From the NCBI RefSeq assembly GCF_000955955.1, contig NZ_JYJG01000420.1, positions 1 through 21,211 on the forward strand: DNA of 21,211 nucleotides, read 5' to 3'. The translations under genes and the position numbers were made by a program. The notes beneath the pieces are model-generated. The model was given only the letters and a program-made list of their open reading frames with translations, searched no databases and was not told where the DNA came from. Positions within the stretch are counted from its first letter, which is position 1; each line of letters starts with the position of its first letter. Positions 1 to 6,537 of this stretch are shown here, one piece after another. The stretch is from Lentzea aerocolonigenes (GTDB lineage Bacteria > Actinomycetota > Actinomycetes > Mycobacteriales > Pseudonocardiaceae).

Positions 1-201
1 CGCCATCGGTACTGCTCGGCTGCGCCATCGCTTGGCCGCCGTGGCGGGTCGGGGTGCACGGATGGCTCAAGCTTCGTTCGGCCACCTGGGGTGACCTGGT
101 ACTACCTTGGTTCTAGGCGTTTGCTGGACCGATAACTGTTTCGATCCTGATGGCGAAGCTCACGGCGCCGGTTTGTGTTGGGAGTGGCATAGTCGCCCGC
201 A

Positions 202-219
202 AGTTACTCATTGGTAGCC
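202..219. promoter_or_regulatory. Putative operator, site A, upstream of hydroxybutyryl-CoA dehydrogenase
   Basis: The 18-mer AGTTACTCATTGGTAGCC is an imperfect palindrome ending 28 nt before the GTG start at 248. It has TTAC, six bases, then GTAGCC, the same arrangement as the sites at 7896-7913 and 9462-9479. Seen: the sequence and its spacing. Inferred: binding by a dimeric repressor such as a TetR protein. It is the most degenerate of the three as a palindrome. A possible -10 box, TAGTCG, lies just upstream at about 191, but I see no convincing -35 box. Confidence 0.5.
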
Positions 220-247
220 CACGCTTTACCCCGCAGGGAGGTCTGCA

Positions 248-2023
248 GTGGCGCGCGAAATCAGCACCGTCGGTGTCGTCGGCTTCGGGACGATGGGCGC
301 GGGCATTGTGGAGGTACTTGCGCGCACCGGGCTTTCGGTGAAGGTGGTGGAGGTCGACGCGGCTGGCGTTGAGCGGGGGCTTGGGCACCTTGAGCACTCG
401 ACGTTGCGGGCCGTTAAGCGGGAGAAGCTCACTGAGGACGAGAAGAGTGCGCTTCAGGGGCGCGTTTCCACTTCGCTCGAGTTGAGCAGCCTCTCGGACT
501 GCGATCTGGTGATCGAGGCCGTGCCGGAGAGCGTTGAGCTCAAGAGCCGGATTTTCAAGGCGCTTGATGAGGTGCTGAAGCCTGAGGCGATCATCGCGTC
601 CAACACGTCGTCGCTGTCGATCACTGAGATCGGGGTGGTGACCAAGCGGCCCGGCAAGGTCGTCGGGCTGCACTTCTTCAACCCCACGCAGGTGTTGAAG
701 CTGGTTGAGGTCGTGCGGACGGTTGTCACCGAGCCGGACGTGATCACTGATGTGGTGGCGTTCACCGAGCGGCTGGGCAAGTCGCCGGTCGTGATCGGGG
801 ACCGGGCCGGGTTCATCGCCAACGCGTTGCTGTTCCCGTATCTCAACCACGCGGTGAAGATGCTGGAGGCCAAGTACGCGACGCGCGAGGACTTGGATGC
901 GGCCATGCGTTATGGGTGTGGGTATCCCATGGGGCCGTTGGCGTTGCTGGACCTCATCGGCCTTGATACGGCCTACGAGATCCTTGACACGATGTACCAC
1001 CAGTCGCGGAATCGGCTGCATGCGCCGGCGCCGTTGCTGAAGCAGATGATCACGGCGGGGCTGCTGGGGCGGAAGACCGGGCGTGGGTTCTACACGTATG
1101 ACGGGCCCGACTCGCCGGTGGTCGTCGAGGATGCGCTGACGCCGTCCGAAGTGGACAGTGCGGTGCAGGTGCGTGAGATTCAGCGGGTCGGTGTCATCGG
1201 CACTGGCACGATGGCCACCGGTATTGCCGAGGTGTTCGCCAAGCGCGGGTACGACGTCGTGTTGCGTGCCCGGAGTTTGGAGAAGGCCCAGGCGGCGATC
1301 GGGGGCGTGCGGAAGTCGTTGGATCGGGCGGTTTCCAAGGGCAGGCTGGCTGAGCAGGATCGCGATGCGATCTTGGGGCGGATCGCGCCTGCGGTGGAGT
1401 TCGTGGAGTTGGCGGACTGCGATCTGGTGGTTGAGGCGGTTGCCGAGGAGATCGGGATCAAGAAGGAGGTCTTCGCGGCGCTCGACGAGGCTTGCAAGCC
1501 TGGTGCGGTGCTCGCGACGACCACTTCGTCGCTGCCGGTCATCGAGATCGCGGCGGCCACCAGCAGGCCCGAGGACGTGGTCGGCCTGCACTTCTTCAAC
1601 CCGGCTCAGGTCATGAAGCTGGTGGAGGTCGTCGAGACGATCTCCACGCAGGCGGACGTGGTCGCCACGGCCCGGAAGATCTGCCTGGATCTCGGCAAGC
1701 ACCCGGTGCACTGCGGTGACGTGGCCGGGTTCATCGTCAACGCGCTGCTCTTCCCGTACCTCAACGACGCGGTGAAGATGCTGGAGGCGCATTACGCCGA
1801 GGCCGACGACATCGACAACGCGATGAAGGTCGGTTGTGGGCTGCCGATGGGGCCGTTCGCGCTGCTGGACGTGGTGGGGCTGGATGTGTCGCTGGCGATT
1901 CAGCGGACGCTCTACAACGAGTTCCGGGAGCCCGGGTTCGCGCCGGCGCCGTTGCTGGAGCACCTGGTCACGGCTGGGCGTCTTGGGCGGAAAACCGGCA
2001 AGGGATTCCGCGACTACTCGTGA
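248..2023 (+). CDS. Tandem-fused 3-hydroxybutyryl-CoA dehydrogenase (two complete copies in one chain)
   Basis: This 591-residue protein should oxidise or reduce 3-hydroxyacyl-CoA (acetoacetyl-CoA to 3-hydroxybutyryl-CoA) with NAD(P)(H) in the cytoplasm. It is two HAD-family units in tandem, about residues 4-283 and 310-591; the usual single-unit enzyme is about 280-290 residues. Each unit has a dinucleotide-binding glycine motif (GFGTMGAG at 12-19, GTGTMATG at 318-325). Each also keeps the catalytic set at the spacing known for human HAD: Ser121/His142/Glu154/Asn192 and Ser427/His448/Glu460/Asn498, within TSS, GLHFFNP and NALLFPYLN. The GTG start at 248 follows GGGAGG at 236-241 with a 6-nt gap. 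The first half uses more T-ending codons than the second. It probably works with the thiolase at 9530 and Ccr at 6538. The family call is secure; the exact substrate is inferred. Confidence 0.93.
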   Translation: MAREISTVGVVGFGTMGAGIVEVLARTGLSVKVVEVDAAGVERGLGHLEHSTLRAVKREKLTEDEKSALQGRVSTSLELSSLSDCDLVIEAVPESVELKSRIFKALDEVLKPEAIIASNTSSLSITEIGVVTKRPGKVVGLHFFNPTQVLKLVEVVRTVVTEPDVITDVVAFTERLGKSPVVIGDRAGFIANALLFPYLNHAVKMLEAKYATREDLDAAMRYGCGYPMGPLALLDLIGLDTAYEILDTMYHQSRNRLHAPAPLLKQMITAGLLGRKTGRGFYTYDGPDSPVVVEDALTPSEVDSAVQVREIQRVGVIGTGTMATGIAEVFAKRGYDVVLRARSLEKAQAAIGGVRKSLDRAVSKGRLAEQDRDAILGRIAPAVEFVELADCDLVVEAVAEEIGIKKEVFAALDEACKPGAVLATTTSSLPVIEIAAATSRPEDVVGLHFFNPAQVMKLVEVVETISTQADVVATARKICLDLGKHPVHCGDVAGFIVNALLFPYLNDAVKMLEAHYAEADDIDNAMKVGCGLPMGPFALLDVVGLDVSLAIQRTLYNEFREPGFAPAPLLEHLVTAGRLGRKTGKGFRDYS

Positions 2024-2026
2024 GCC

Positions 2027-2093
2027 GCTAACAGGAGCACCATGTGTCGTCTGGCATGGTGGTGGCCATGCGGCGAATGGTGCTCCTGTTGGC
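2027..2093 (+). promoter_or_regulatory. Long inverted repeat enclosing the RBS and start of the downstream lipoprotein gene
   Basis: Positions 2030-2043 (AACAGGAGCACCAT) and 2077-2090 (ATGGTGCTCCTGTT) are perfect 14-base reverse complements. The stem extends outward to 2027/2093 with one G-U pair. The left arm contains the AGGAG ribosome-binding site at 2033-2037, and the GTG start at 2044 begins the 33-nt loop. The loop holds a smaller nested repeat, GCATGG/CCATGC. In mRNA this could hide the ribosome-binding site, or act as a weak terminator after the dehydrogenase, whose stop codon ends at 2023. Confidence 0.6.
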
Positions 2094-2649
2094 TGTCCTC
2101 GTGCTCGCTTCCGGCTGTGCCAGGGTGACCGTTGAGGGCAGTCCCGTCGCGCAAGCGCCGCTCGATGCCGGGTCGCCGTTCGACCAGGAGGGTTCGACCG
2201 ACCCGAGTTCGTCGGAGGATCCTTCGAGCGCGCCGATCGACGGTGAGGTGCAGGGGGTCTGCGCGAAGCTCAAGTGGACGGACCTGCCGTACCCGGGAGC
2301 CAAGGCCGAGACGCCGCCAACGCAGATCAACTACGACTCGACGTTCGACCAGTCGTGCCGGTGGACGACGAAGATCGACAACGTTGAGGTCGGGGTGTCG
2401 CTGCGGTTCCGGGAGGGGCGGCAGATCACGATCGAGCGGACCACCGGCGACTGGGACGTGAAGGGCCACAAGGTCACGTACCTCGACCGCACCGGTGAGC
2501 AGGACGTCGAACCCTCGTGCGTGCTCGTTGTGCCGTATGACGGTGGTGGGCTCGGGATCATCATCATCGACTCGTCCGGCAAGTTCGGGTCCGTTTGCGA
2601 CCAGGGGCGCAAGGTCGCTGAGGTGATGATCGACCGCGAGACGTCCTGA
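2044..2649 (+). CDS. DUF3558-like secreted lipoprotein
   Basis: A 201-residue predicted lipoprotein. A hydrophobic stretch (VLLLAVLVLASGC) ends in a clear lipobox with Cys25, so the mature protein should be lipid-anchored outside the membrane. A short Pro/Ser/Asp-rich linker follows, then a domain with CAKLKW near residue 76, SCRWT near 101, and a C-terminal Cys (SVCDQGRKVAEVMI). That layout resembles the actinobacterial DUF3558 lipoproteins, whose function is unknown. GTG 2044 is chosen because AGGAG lies 6 nt upstream. The in-frame ATG at 2068 gives a more typical signal peptide (MRRMVLLL) and is a real alternative. The start region lies in the inverted repeat at 2027-2093. It is 20 nt downstream of the dehydrogenase and may be cotranscribed. 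Confidence 0.8.
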   Translation: MSSGMVVAMRRMVLLLAVLVLASGCARVTVEGSPVAQAPLDAGSPFDQEGSTDPSSSEDPSSAPIDGEVQGVCAKLKWTDLPYPGAKAETPPTQINYDSTFDQSCRWTTKIDNVEVGVSLRFREGRQITIERTTGDWDVKGHKVTYLDRTGEQDVEPSCVLVVPYDGGGLGIIIIDSSGKFGSVCDQGRKVAEVMIDRETS

Positions 2650-2680
2650 CCGGTCACGTTCCTGGCGGCTGTCTCGTCGG

Positions 2681-3064
2681 ATGGTCATGAGACTTCTGGC
2701 TACCACCGTCGCCCTGCAGACCGCGCTGATCTTCGTGCAGTCGATCACCGCCGGGCTGAAGATGACGCTCCCGTACGGCCACGTTTTCCACAGTGCGGGT
2801 TCGTACACGTTGTGGGTCGTGACGGTCGCCCACGTCGTCGTCGCTCTGCTCACGCGGCGTGCGCAGGCCATTTGGTACGCGCTCGGCTTCCTGGCGTTGA
2901 TGACCGCTCAGGTGTACCTCGGGGTGTTCCACCTCGCGGCGCTGCACGTGCCGCTGGCTGCCGCGTTGCTGGTGGCGAGCCTGCTCTACCTGCTCAGGAT
3001 CCGCAGCAGCCGCCACCACAGCAGCCGCCGCCCCCACCCGCAGGCTGTTGCTGAGTACCGCTGA
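2681..3064 (+). CDS. Small integral membrane protein, function unknown
   Basis: A 127-residue protein with about four hydrophobic segments: near residues 3-22, 42-60, 67-85 and 88-108. It ends in a positively charged tail rich in Arg, His and Ser (residues 109-127). I do not recognise a named family. ATG 2681 and ATG 2687 are both possible starts and neither has a strong ribosome-binding site. The gene begins 31 nt after the lipoprotein. Its last 71 nt overlap, in the opposite direction, the 3' end of the FmdB-like gene, so its basic tail and that gene's Gly/Cys tail are encoded by the same DNA. Confidence 0.7.
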   Translation: MVMRLLATTVALQTALIFVQSITAGLKMTLPYGHVFHSAGSYTLWVVTVAHVVVALLTRRAQAIWYALGFLALMTAQVYLGVFHLAALHVPLAAALLVASLLYLLRIRSSRHHSSRRPHPQAVAEYR

Positions 3065-3200
3065 TTCCGGCCATCGACAGCAGCTTGACCGTGTCGGGGT
3101 GGCCGTCGGGGCAGTTCGCGGGCGCGGACGACTCGCTCATGGGGCGCTGCAGTTCGAAGGTGTCGTCGCAGGTTCGGCAGCGGAACTCGTAGGTCGGCAC
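2994..3200 (-). CDS. FmdB-family zinc ribbon protein
   Basis: A 68-residue protein beginning MPTYEFRCRTC, typical of the FmdB/CxxC_CXXC_SSSS regulatory-protein family. Likely zinc ligands are Cys8, Cys11, Cys30 and His34 (CPDGH); the second knuckle is CxxxH rather than the more usual CxxC. The C-terminus is a Gly/Cys tail (CCGGGCCG), a feature I recall from actinobacterial members. The family is linked by name to formamidase regulation, but the role here is unknown. The start is GTG 3200. TAGAAT sits six nucleotides before it (3207-3212, minus strand) with no ribosome-binding site, so a leaderless mRNA is likely. It diverges from the next gene across only 32 nt. Confidence 0.85.
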   Translation of the reverse strand: MPTYEFRCRTCDDTFELQRPMSESSAPANCPDGHPDTVKLLSMAGISGTQQQPAGGGGGCCGGGCCGS

Positions 3201-3206
3201 GGGCTC

Positions 3207-3212
3207 ATTCTA
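3207..3212 (-). promoter_or_regulatory. -10 box of a leaderless promoter for the FmdB-like gene
   Basis: On the minus strand TAGAAT is followed by 6 nt and then the GTG start at 3200. This matches the TANNNT-to-start spacing of actinobacterial leaderless genes. There is no clear -35 box and no Shine-Dalgarno sequence. Confidence 0.5.
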
Positions 3213-3220
3213 GGAGCGGT

Positions 3221-3226
3221 TACCGT
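3221..3226 (+). promoter_or_regulatory. -10 box of a leaderless promoter for the Cys/His-rich protein gene
   Basis: TACCGT is followed by 6 nt and the GTG at 3233, which favours that start over GTG 3227. It lies within 15 nt of the opposing -10 box at 3207-3212, so the two divergent promoters almost overlap. A weak AGGAG at 3212-3216 would instead suit GTG 3227. Confidence 0.35.
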
Positions 3227-3232
3227 GTGGTC

Positions 3233-3526
3233 GTGCCTCGTCGTAACGCGCCCAAGAACGAAGACCCACGGCCCCTCGGTGGCGGCGTCGGCTGGGCCCG
3301 TGCGGAGTCGGGGCCGGACGGCGAGTGGCTGGTGCGCGCCATCTCGGGTGCGCAGGCTCAGAAGACCTATCGCTGCCCCGGCTGCGACCACGAGATCCAC
3401 CCCGGCACGCCGCACGTCGTCGCCTGGCCGGCGCAGGAGACCGGCTCGGTCGAGGAACGTCGTCACTGGCACCAGGGTTGCTGGGACTCCCGTGGTCGCC
3501 GCGGCCCTACCGCACGGCGCTGGTGA
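3233..3526 (+). CDS. Small conserved actinobacterial Cys/His-rich protein
   Basis: A 97-residue basic protein of unknown function. I recall homologues being labelled 'ATP/GTP-binding protein' in Streptomyces; no nucleotide-binding motif is visible. The core TYRCPGC (Cys48, Cys51) and the later HWHQGCW (His78, His80, Cys83) look like a zinc-binding pair of knuckles. Both ends are Arg-rich (PRRN at the start, SRGRRGPTARRW at the end), which suggests nucleic-acid contact, by inference only. GTG 3233 gives VPRRN and fits a leaderless start; GTG 3227 would add two residues. The gene diverges from the FmdB-like gene, and its last 20 nt overlap the convergent hydrolase gene. Confidence 0.75.
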   Translation: MPRRNAPKNEDPRPLGGGVGWARAESGPDGEWLVRAISGAQAQKTYRCPGCDHEIHPGTPHVVAWPAQETGSVEERRHWHQGCWDSRGRRGPTARRW

Positions 3527-4184
3527 GCCAGCGCTCCAGTTCTTGCCGGAACTGCTCGGGCTGCTCGACCGGTGGCAGGTGAGCGACGCCGGGCATTTCG
3601 ACGAAAGTGCTGCGCGGCAACACATCCACCAGTTGCTCGGTGATCTCCGGTGGCATGATCGGGTCCAGCTCGCCTGCGATCACGAGCGCCGGGATGTCCG
3701 CTTTGCCGAGCACGTCAGCGGAATCGGGACGTTTTGCCATCGCGCGCTGCCACCACGCCACGTCCTCCTGGCGTTGCTCGAGGATCATGGAACGCGTCAG
3801 CGCCTGCGCTTGCGGTGAGGCGTTCGGGCTGAGCAGGTTCGGCAGCATCGCGTCCGCGAGCCACTCGCCGACACCTTCCCGTTCGACCCGCTCGGCCATC
3901 GTGAGCCGGTTCCGCACGGCTTCCGGAGCGTCCGCCGTGTGCTTGGTGTCGACGAGAACCAGGCCTTTCACGCGTTCCGGCGCGCGCCTGAGCACGGCCA
4001 TCGCCACGTAGCCGCCCATCGAGCATCCGCCGAGCACCACCTCGTCGCCCACTTGGTCGAGGACTTGCCGCGCGAGCGTGTCGAGGTCCGGTTCGCCGTG
4101 GCCTCGCAGGTTCGGCGTCAGCGCGCCCGGCACGTCCCACATCCGCGCGTCGAGCGGAAAGGCGTGCAGCAGCACCAGGTCCAT
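3507..4184 (-). CDS. Alpha/beta-fold hydrolase
   Basis: A 225-residue cytoplasmic hydrolase of the alpha/beta fold. The catalytic triad can be read directly: Ser55 in the nucleophile elbow GCSMGG, Asp174 in GELDPIMP and His202 in GVAHLPP. The N-terminal LLHAFPLD supplies the oxyanion-hole strand. It is compact and resembles enol-lactonase or esterase-like members; the substrate cannot be told. The start is ATG 4184: its A is also the last base of the upstream acetyltransferase's TGA stop (TGATG), so the two are probably translationally coupled. The open frame extends upstream to 4337, but that part reads through the acetyltransferase in another frame and has no family match. The 3' end overlaps the convergent gene by 20 nt. 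Confidence 0.85.
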   Translation of the reverse strand: MDLVLLHAFPLDARMWDVPGALTPNLRGHGEPDLDTLARQVLDQVGDEVVLGGCSMGGYVAMAVLRRAPERVKGLVLVDTKHTADAPEAVRNRLTMAERVEREGVGEWLADAMLPNLLSPNASPQAQALTRSMILEQRQEDVAWWQRAMAKRPDSADVLGKADIPALVIAGELDPIMPPEITEQLVDVLPRSTFVEMPGVAHLPPVEQPEQFRQELERWLTSAVR

Positions 4185-4738
4185 CAGCTCTCCCACTCCG
4201 GCGCCAGCACCGACCACACCTCGAGGTCCTGCCGAACCCCTCGCAGCGGGTAGTACGAGCGCAGCACGCCTTCCTTGGTCAGCCCGAGCCGCCGCGCGAC
4301 CGCGATGCTGGGCGCGTTCTCCGGCGACACCAGCCACTCAACCCGATGGATGCCGCGCTCGCGAATCGCCCAGTCGATCAGGACCTTCGCGGCCTTGGTC
4401 ACCAGCCCTTTGCCGGTGGCGCTCGGTTCCAGCCAGCACCCGACCTCGGCGCGCCCCGTGCTCACGTCCATCTCGCGCAGCATCACGCCGCCGACCAGCT
4501 TCTCGTCGAGCCAGATGCCGTAGATGCGTGCCTTGTCCGCGGCCTTGTTGTCCGCGTAGGCCTGCAGCAGGCCCCGTGCGCTCTCGAGATCCTTCGCCTT
4601 GTCCGCGAACGCGATGTGCGTCGCGATGAACTCCCGGCCGCGCTCGATGTGCGCGAAGAACTCCTCTGCCTGCCACGGTTCCAACGGGCGCAGCTCAGCG
4701 CCGTCGGCCAACGACCTCACGAACATCATTTCCCCCAT
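4184..4738 (-). CDS. GNAT-family N-acetyltransferase (RimJ/RimL type)
   Basis: A 184-residue acetyltransferase that should use acetyl-CoA to modify an amine, possibly a protein N-terminus. Visible marks are the RimJ/L-like ELRPLEPWQAEEFF near residues 15-28, GIWLDEKLVGGVML near 74-87, EVGCWLEPSATGKGLVTKA near 97-115 (the acetyl-CoA binding loop) and the C-terminal SPENAPSIAVARRLGLTKEGVLR. The acceptor is unknown. The start is uncertain: ATG 4738, 4729 and 4726 are all in frame, and the G-rich GGGGGA at 4731-4736 is close to the last two. It is first in a two-gene unit with the hydrolase, and it diverges from the histidine phosphatase 10 nt away. Confidence 0.87.
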   Translation of the reverse strand: MGEMMFVRSLADGAELRPLEPWQAEEFFAHIERGREFIATHIAFADKAKDLESARGLLQAYADNKAADKARIYGIWLDEKLVGGVMLREMDVSTGRAEVGCWLEPSATGKGLVTKAAKVLIDWAIRERGIHRVEWLVSPENAPSIAVARRLGLTKEGVLRSYYPLRGVRQDLEVWSVLAPEWES

Positions 4739-4748
4739 GATGAGTGGT

Positions 4749-5294
4749 ATGCCGACTCGAATCGTATTCGTGCGCCATGCACAGTCCGTGCGACCGCAGT
4801 TCGGGGTGCCCGACTCTGATGAGCGACCGCTGCGCGCGGACGGGCTGGTGGCAGCTCAGGAGTTGGTGCCGCGGCTGGTGGAGTTCGCGCCCGCGGTGGT
4901 GCTGTCGAGCCCGCAGTTGCGCGCGGTGCAGACCGTCGCACCGGCCGCCGACGCACTGGGACTCCCGGTGATCACGTGGCCGGAGCTGCGGGAGTGGGAG
5001 TCGGGACTGATTCCGAGTGCCGACTGGGTGCCGCTCGTCGCCCACAGCTGGGCGAACCCCGGTTTCGCGCACGGGTCGGGGGAGAGCCTCGACACCTTCA
5101 CCGTCCGGGTCAGGAAAGCGTTGGCGCGCATCGCCGCCGAGTACCCGGACGCGACCGTGCTGGTGGGGTCGCACGGGACGTTCGTGTCACGTGCGTTGAT
5201 CGCGGCAGGGCATCACGCGGACTTCGACTCGCTGGGCGCGATGCCGATGCCGGCGATCTACGAGATCACTTCTTCGAGGGCTGCGGACGCTTGA
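4749..5294 (+). CDS. Histidine phosphatase superfamily protein
   Basis: A 181-residue member of branch 1 of the histidine phosphatase (phosphoglycerate-mutase-like) superfamily. The phospho-accepting His10 is in VRHAQ (the common form is RHGE), Arg58 is in SSPQLRAVQT, the acidic region is ELREWESG near 79-86, and the second catalytic His142 is in GSHGTF. The family includes phosphatases for sugars, cofactors and proteins; the substrate here is unknown. ATG 4749 is the natural start because the beta strand MPTRIVFVRH follows at once; upstream in-frame sequence belongs to the opposite gene. There is no clear ribosome-binding site. Its last 29 nt overlap the FilP-like gene. Confidence 0.88.
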   Translation: MPTRIVFVRHAQSVRPQFGVPDSDERPLRADGLVAAQELVPRLVEFAPAVVLSSPQLRAVQTVAPAADALGLPVITWPELREWESGLIPSADWVPLVAHSWANPGFAHGSGESLDTFTVRVRKALARIAAEYPDATVLVGSHGTFVSRALIAAGHHADFDSLGAMPMPAIYEITSSRAADA

Positions 5295-6501
5295 GATTGG
5301 CCGTCGGGCCGTCGACCTGCGGCGCCTCGGCGGGCTTGTTCGGCGCGGCCTGCGGAGCAGCGGGCTGTGCCGGAGCAGGCTGGGCCTGAGCAGCGGGCTG
5401 GGCCTGAGCGGCGGGCTGGGCCGGAGCAGGTGCGGCGGGCGGCGCGGGCGGAGCAGCCTGAGCGGGTGCGGGCTGGGCCGGCAACGCGGCCGGCGCCTTC
5501 TCCTCCTCCACCGGGTCGAGGAGCGGCACGACGTCCTGCAGTGCCGTCCGCACGCCGTGCAGCTGGTGCGAGAGGCGGTTGCGGAGGTTGCGGAGCTGCT
5601 CGACGCGCTGGGTGGCGGCGGTGGTGCGGCGGTTGGCTTCCTCGGTGGCCTCGCGGACTCGGCGGTTCGACTCGTCCGTGGCTTCCTGGATGCGGGCGGT
5701 GGCCTCGGTGATCGCGTCGTGGCGGCGGCGGTTAGCCTCTTCGGTGGCCTCGCGGATGCGGCGTTCGGCCTCGGCCTTCGACGACGCCTGCTCGGCTGCG
5801 ATCGCGGCGCGCACGCGAGCCGCTTCCTCGGCTGCCTCGCGGGTGCGGCGGTCGGCCTCGGCCTTCGAGGTCGCCTCCTGCTGGGCCAGGGTGGCCATCG
5901 CCTCGGAACGGCGGGCGGCCATCGCGATCTCGAAGTCCTCCTCGACGGTCACGCGGCGCGCCTCGGACTCGTCGGCGATCTTGCGAGCGGCGGCCTCGGC
6001 CTCGGAGACGATCTTCTCCGCTTCGGCGCGCGCCGTCGCCAGAACGCCCTTGTGCTCGGCCTCCATGGCGGCACGGCGCTCGTCCAGCTCGAGGATCAGC
6101 TTCTCGTAGCGCTGACGGAGCACACCCGCGTCGGCTTCCGCCTTGGCGCGGATGTGCCCGCCCTCCGCTTCGGCACGGGCCTTGATCTCGTTGGCCTCGT
6201 CCTGGGCCAGCCGCAGCATGCGCTGGAGGCGCTCGGAGAGCCCCTCCAGCGTCGTCGGCGGCAGCGACAGGCGCTCCACCTGGTTGCGCATCTCGGTGAT
6301 CTCCGAGCGTGCGGCTTCCAGCTGGCGCGCCAGATCGGACGTCTGGGACACGGCGGCATCGCGGTCCGCGGCCAGCAGCCGCAGATCCGAGTCGAGGCGT
6401 TCGAGATGGTCCTCGACCTGGGCGCGGTCGTAACCGCGCTTGACGATGTCGAAGCCGGATCCCAGAGGGACGAGGTCACGGTCGTCGGCGAGGGGGCCCA
6501 T
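5266..6501 (-). CDS. FilP/Scy-type coiled-coil cytoskeletal protein with DivIVA-like N-terminus
   Basis: About 411 residues. The N-terminus has GFDIVKRGYDRAQVEDHL, the DivIVA-like motif found in Streptomyces FilP (whose N-terminus I recall as GFELVRRGYDRGQVDE). A long charged coiled coil follows, from about residue 30 to 335, with near-repeats of REATEEANRR and SKAEAERR. The last 75 or so residues are an Ala/Pro/Gln-rich tail (AQPAAQAQ repeats) ending in the basic KRPQPSKK. FilP and Scy form intermediate-filament-like assemblies that organise polar growth in Streptomyces; the same role is inferred. Gene order supports it: epimerase, thiolase and MeaB lie nearby, as beside filP/scy in S. coelicolor. 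ATG 6501 is preferred, with a leaderless -10 box 7 nt upstream; GTG 6510 is possible. It lies 36 nt after ccr. Confidence 0.82.
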   Translation of the reverse strand: MGPLADDRDLVPLGSGFDIVKRGYDRAQVEDHLERLDSDLRLLAADRDAAVSQTSDLARQLEAARSEITEMRNQVERLSLPPTTLEGLSERLQRMLRLAQDEANEIKARAEAEGGHIRAKAEADAGVLRQRYEKLILELDERRAAMEAEHKGVLATARAEAEKIVSEAEAAARKIADESEARRVTVEEDFEIAMAARRSEAMATLAQQEATSKAEADRRTREAAEEAARVRAAIAAEQASSKAEAERRIREATEEANRRRHDAITEATARIQEATDESNRRVREATEEANRRTTAATQRVEQLRNLRNRLSHQLHGVRTALQDVVPLLDPVEEEKAPAALPAQPAPAQAAPPAPPAAPAPAQPAAQAQPAAQAQPAPAQPAAPQAAPNKPAEAPQVDGPTANLKRPQPSKK

Positions 6502-6508
6502 ACCCCTC

Positions 6509-6526
6509 ACGCTACCCGTTCGGGTA
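6509..6526 (-). promoter_or_regulatory. Leaderless -10 box overlapped by a palindrome, upstream of the FilP-like gene
   Basis: On the minus strand TAGCGT (6509-6514) is followed by 7 nt and ATG 6501, the usual leaderless spacing. A perfect palindrome (plus strand TACCCG, TT, CGGGTA; 6513-6526) overlaps the upstream end of this box. It could be an operator or a small stem between ccr and the FilP-like gene. No clear -35 box. Confidence 0.4.
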
Positions 6527-6537
6527 ACCCCAGAAGG

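Noticed and set aside
1..112. Possible 3' end of an upstream gene
   Set aside because: All three plus-strand frames are open for 30 or more codons from the window edge and none shows a recognisable C-terminus, so no gene can be supported.
113..1963. 616-codon open frame on the minus strand
   Set aside because: It is antisense to the dehydrogenase, whose family match is complete. The translation is Arg/His/Asp-rich with no domain, an effect of high GC3 on the opposite strand.
2647..2656. TGACCGGTCA palindrome at the end of the lipoprotein gene as a terminator
   Set aside because: It has no loop, is only 10 nt long and includes the stop codon, so it is too weak to call.
5600..5900. Repeated GC-rich units resembling a tandem repeat or CRISPR array
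   Set aside because: The units are uneven in length, stay in frame and encode heptad-type coiled-coil repeats (REATEEANRR). They are coding sequence.
6513..6526. Fourth copy of the RRTTACYSNNNRGTARCC operator
   Set aside because: The outer half-sites look alike, but the centre is 8 bases instead of 6, which would rotate the half-sites relative to each other. It is kept only as a separate palindrome.
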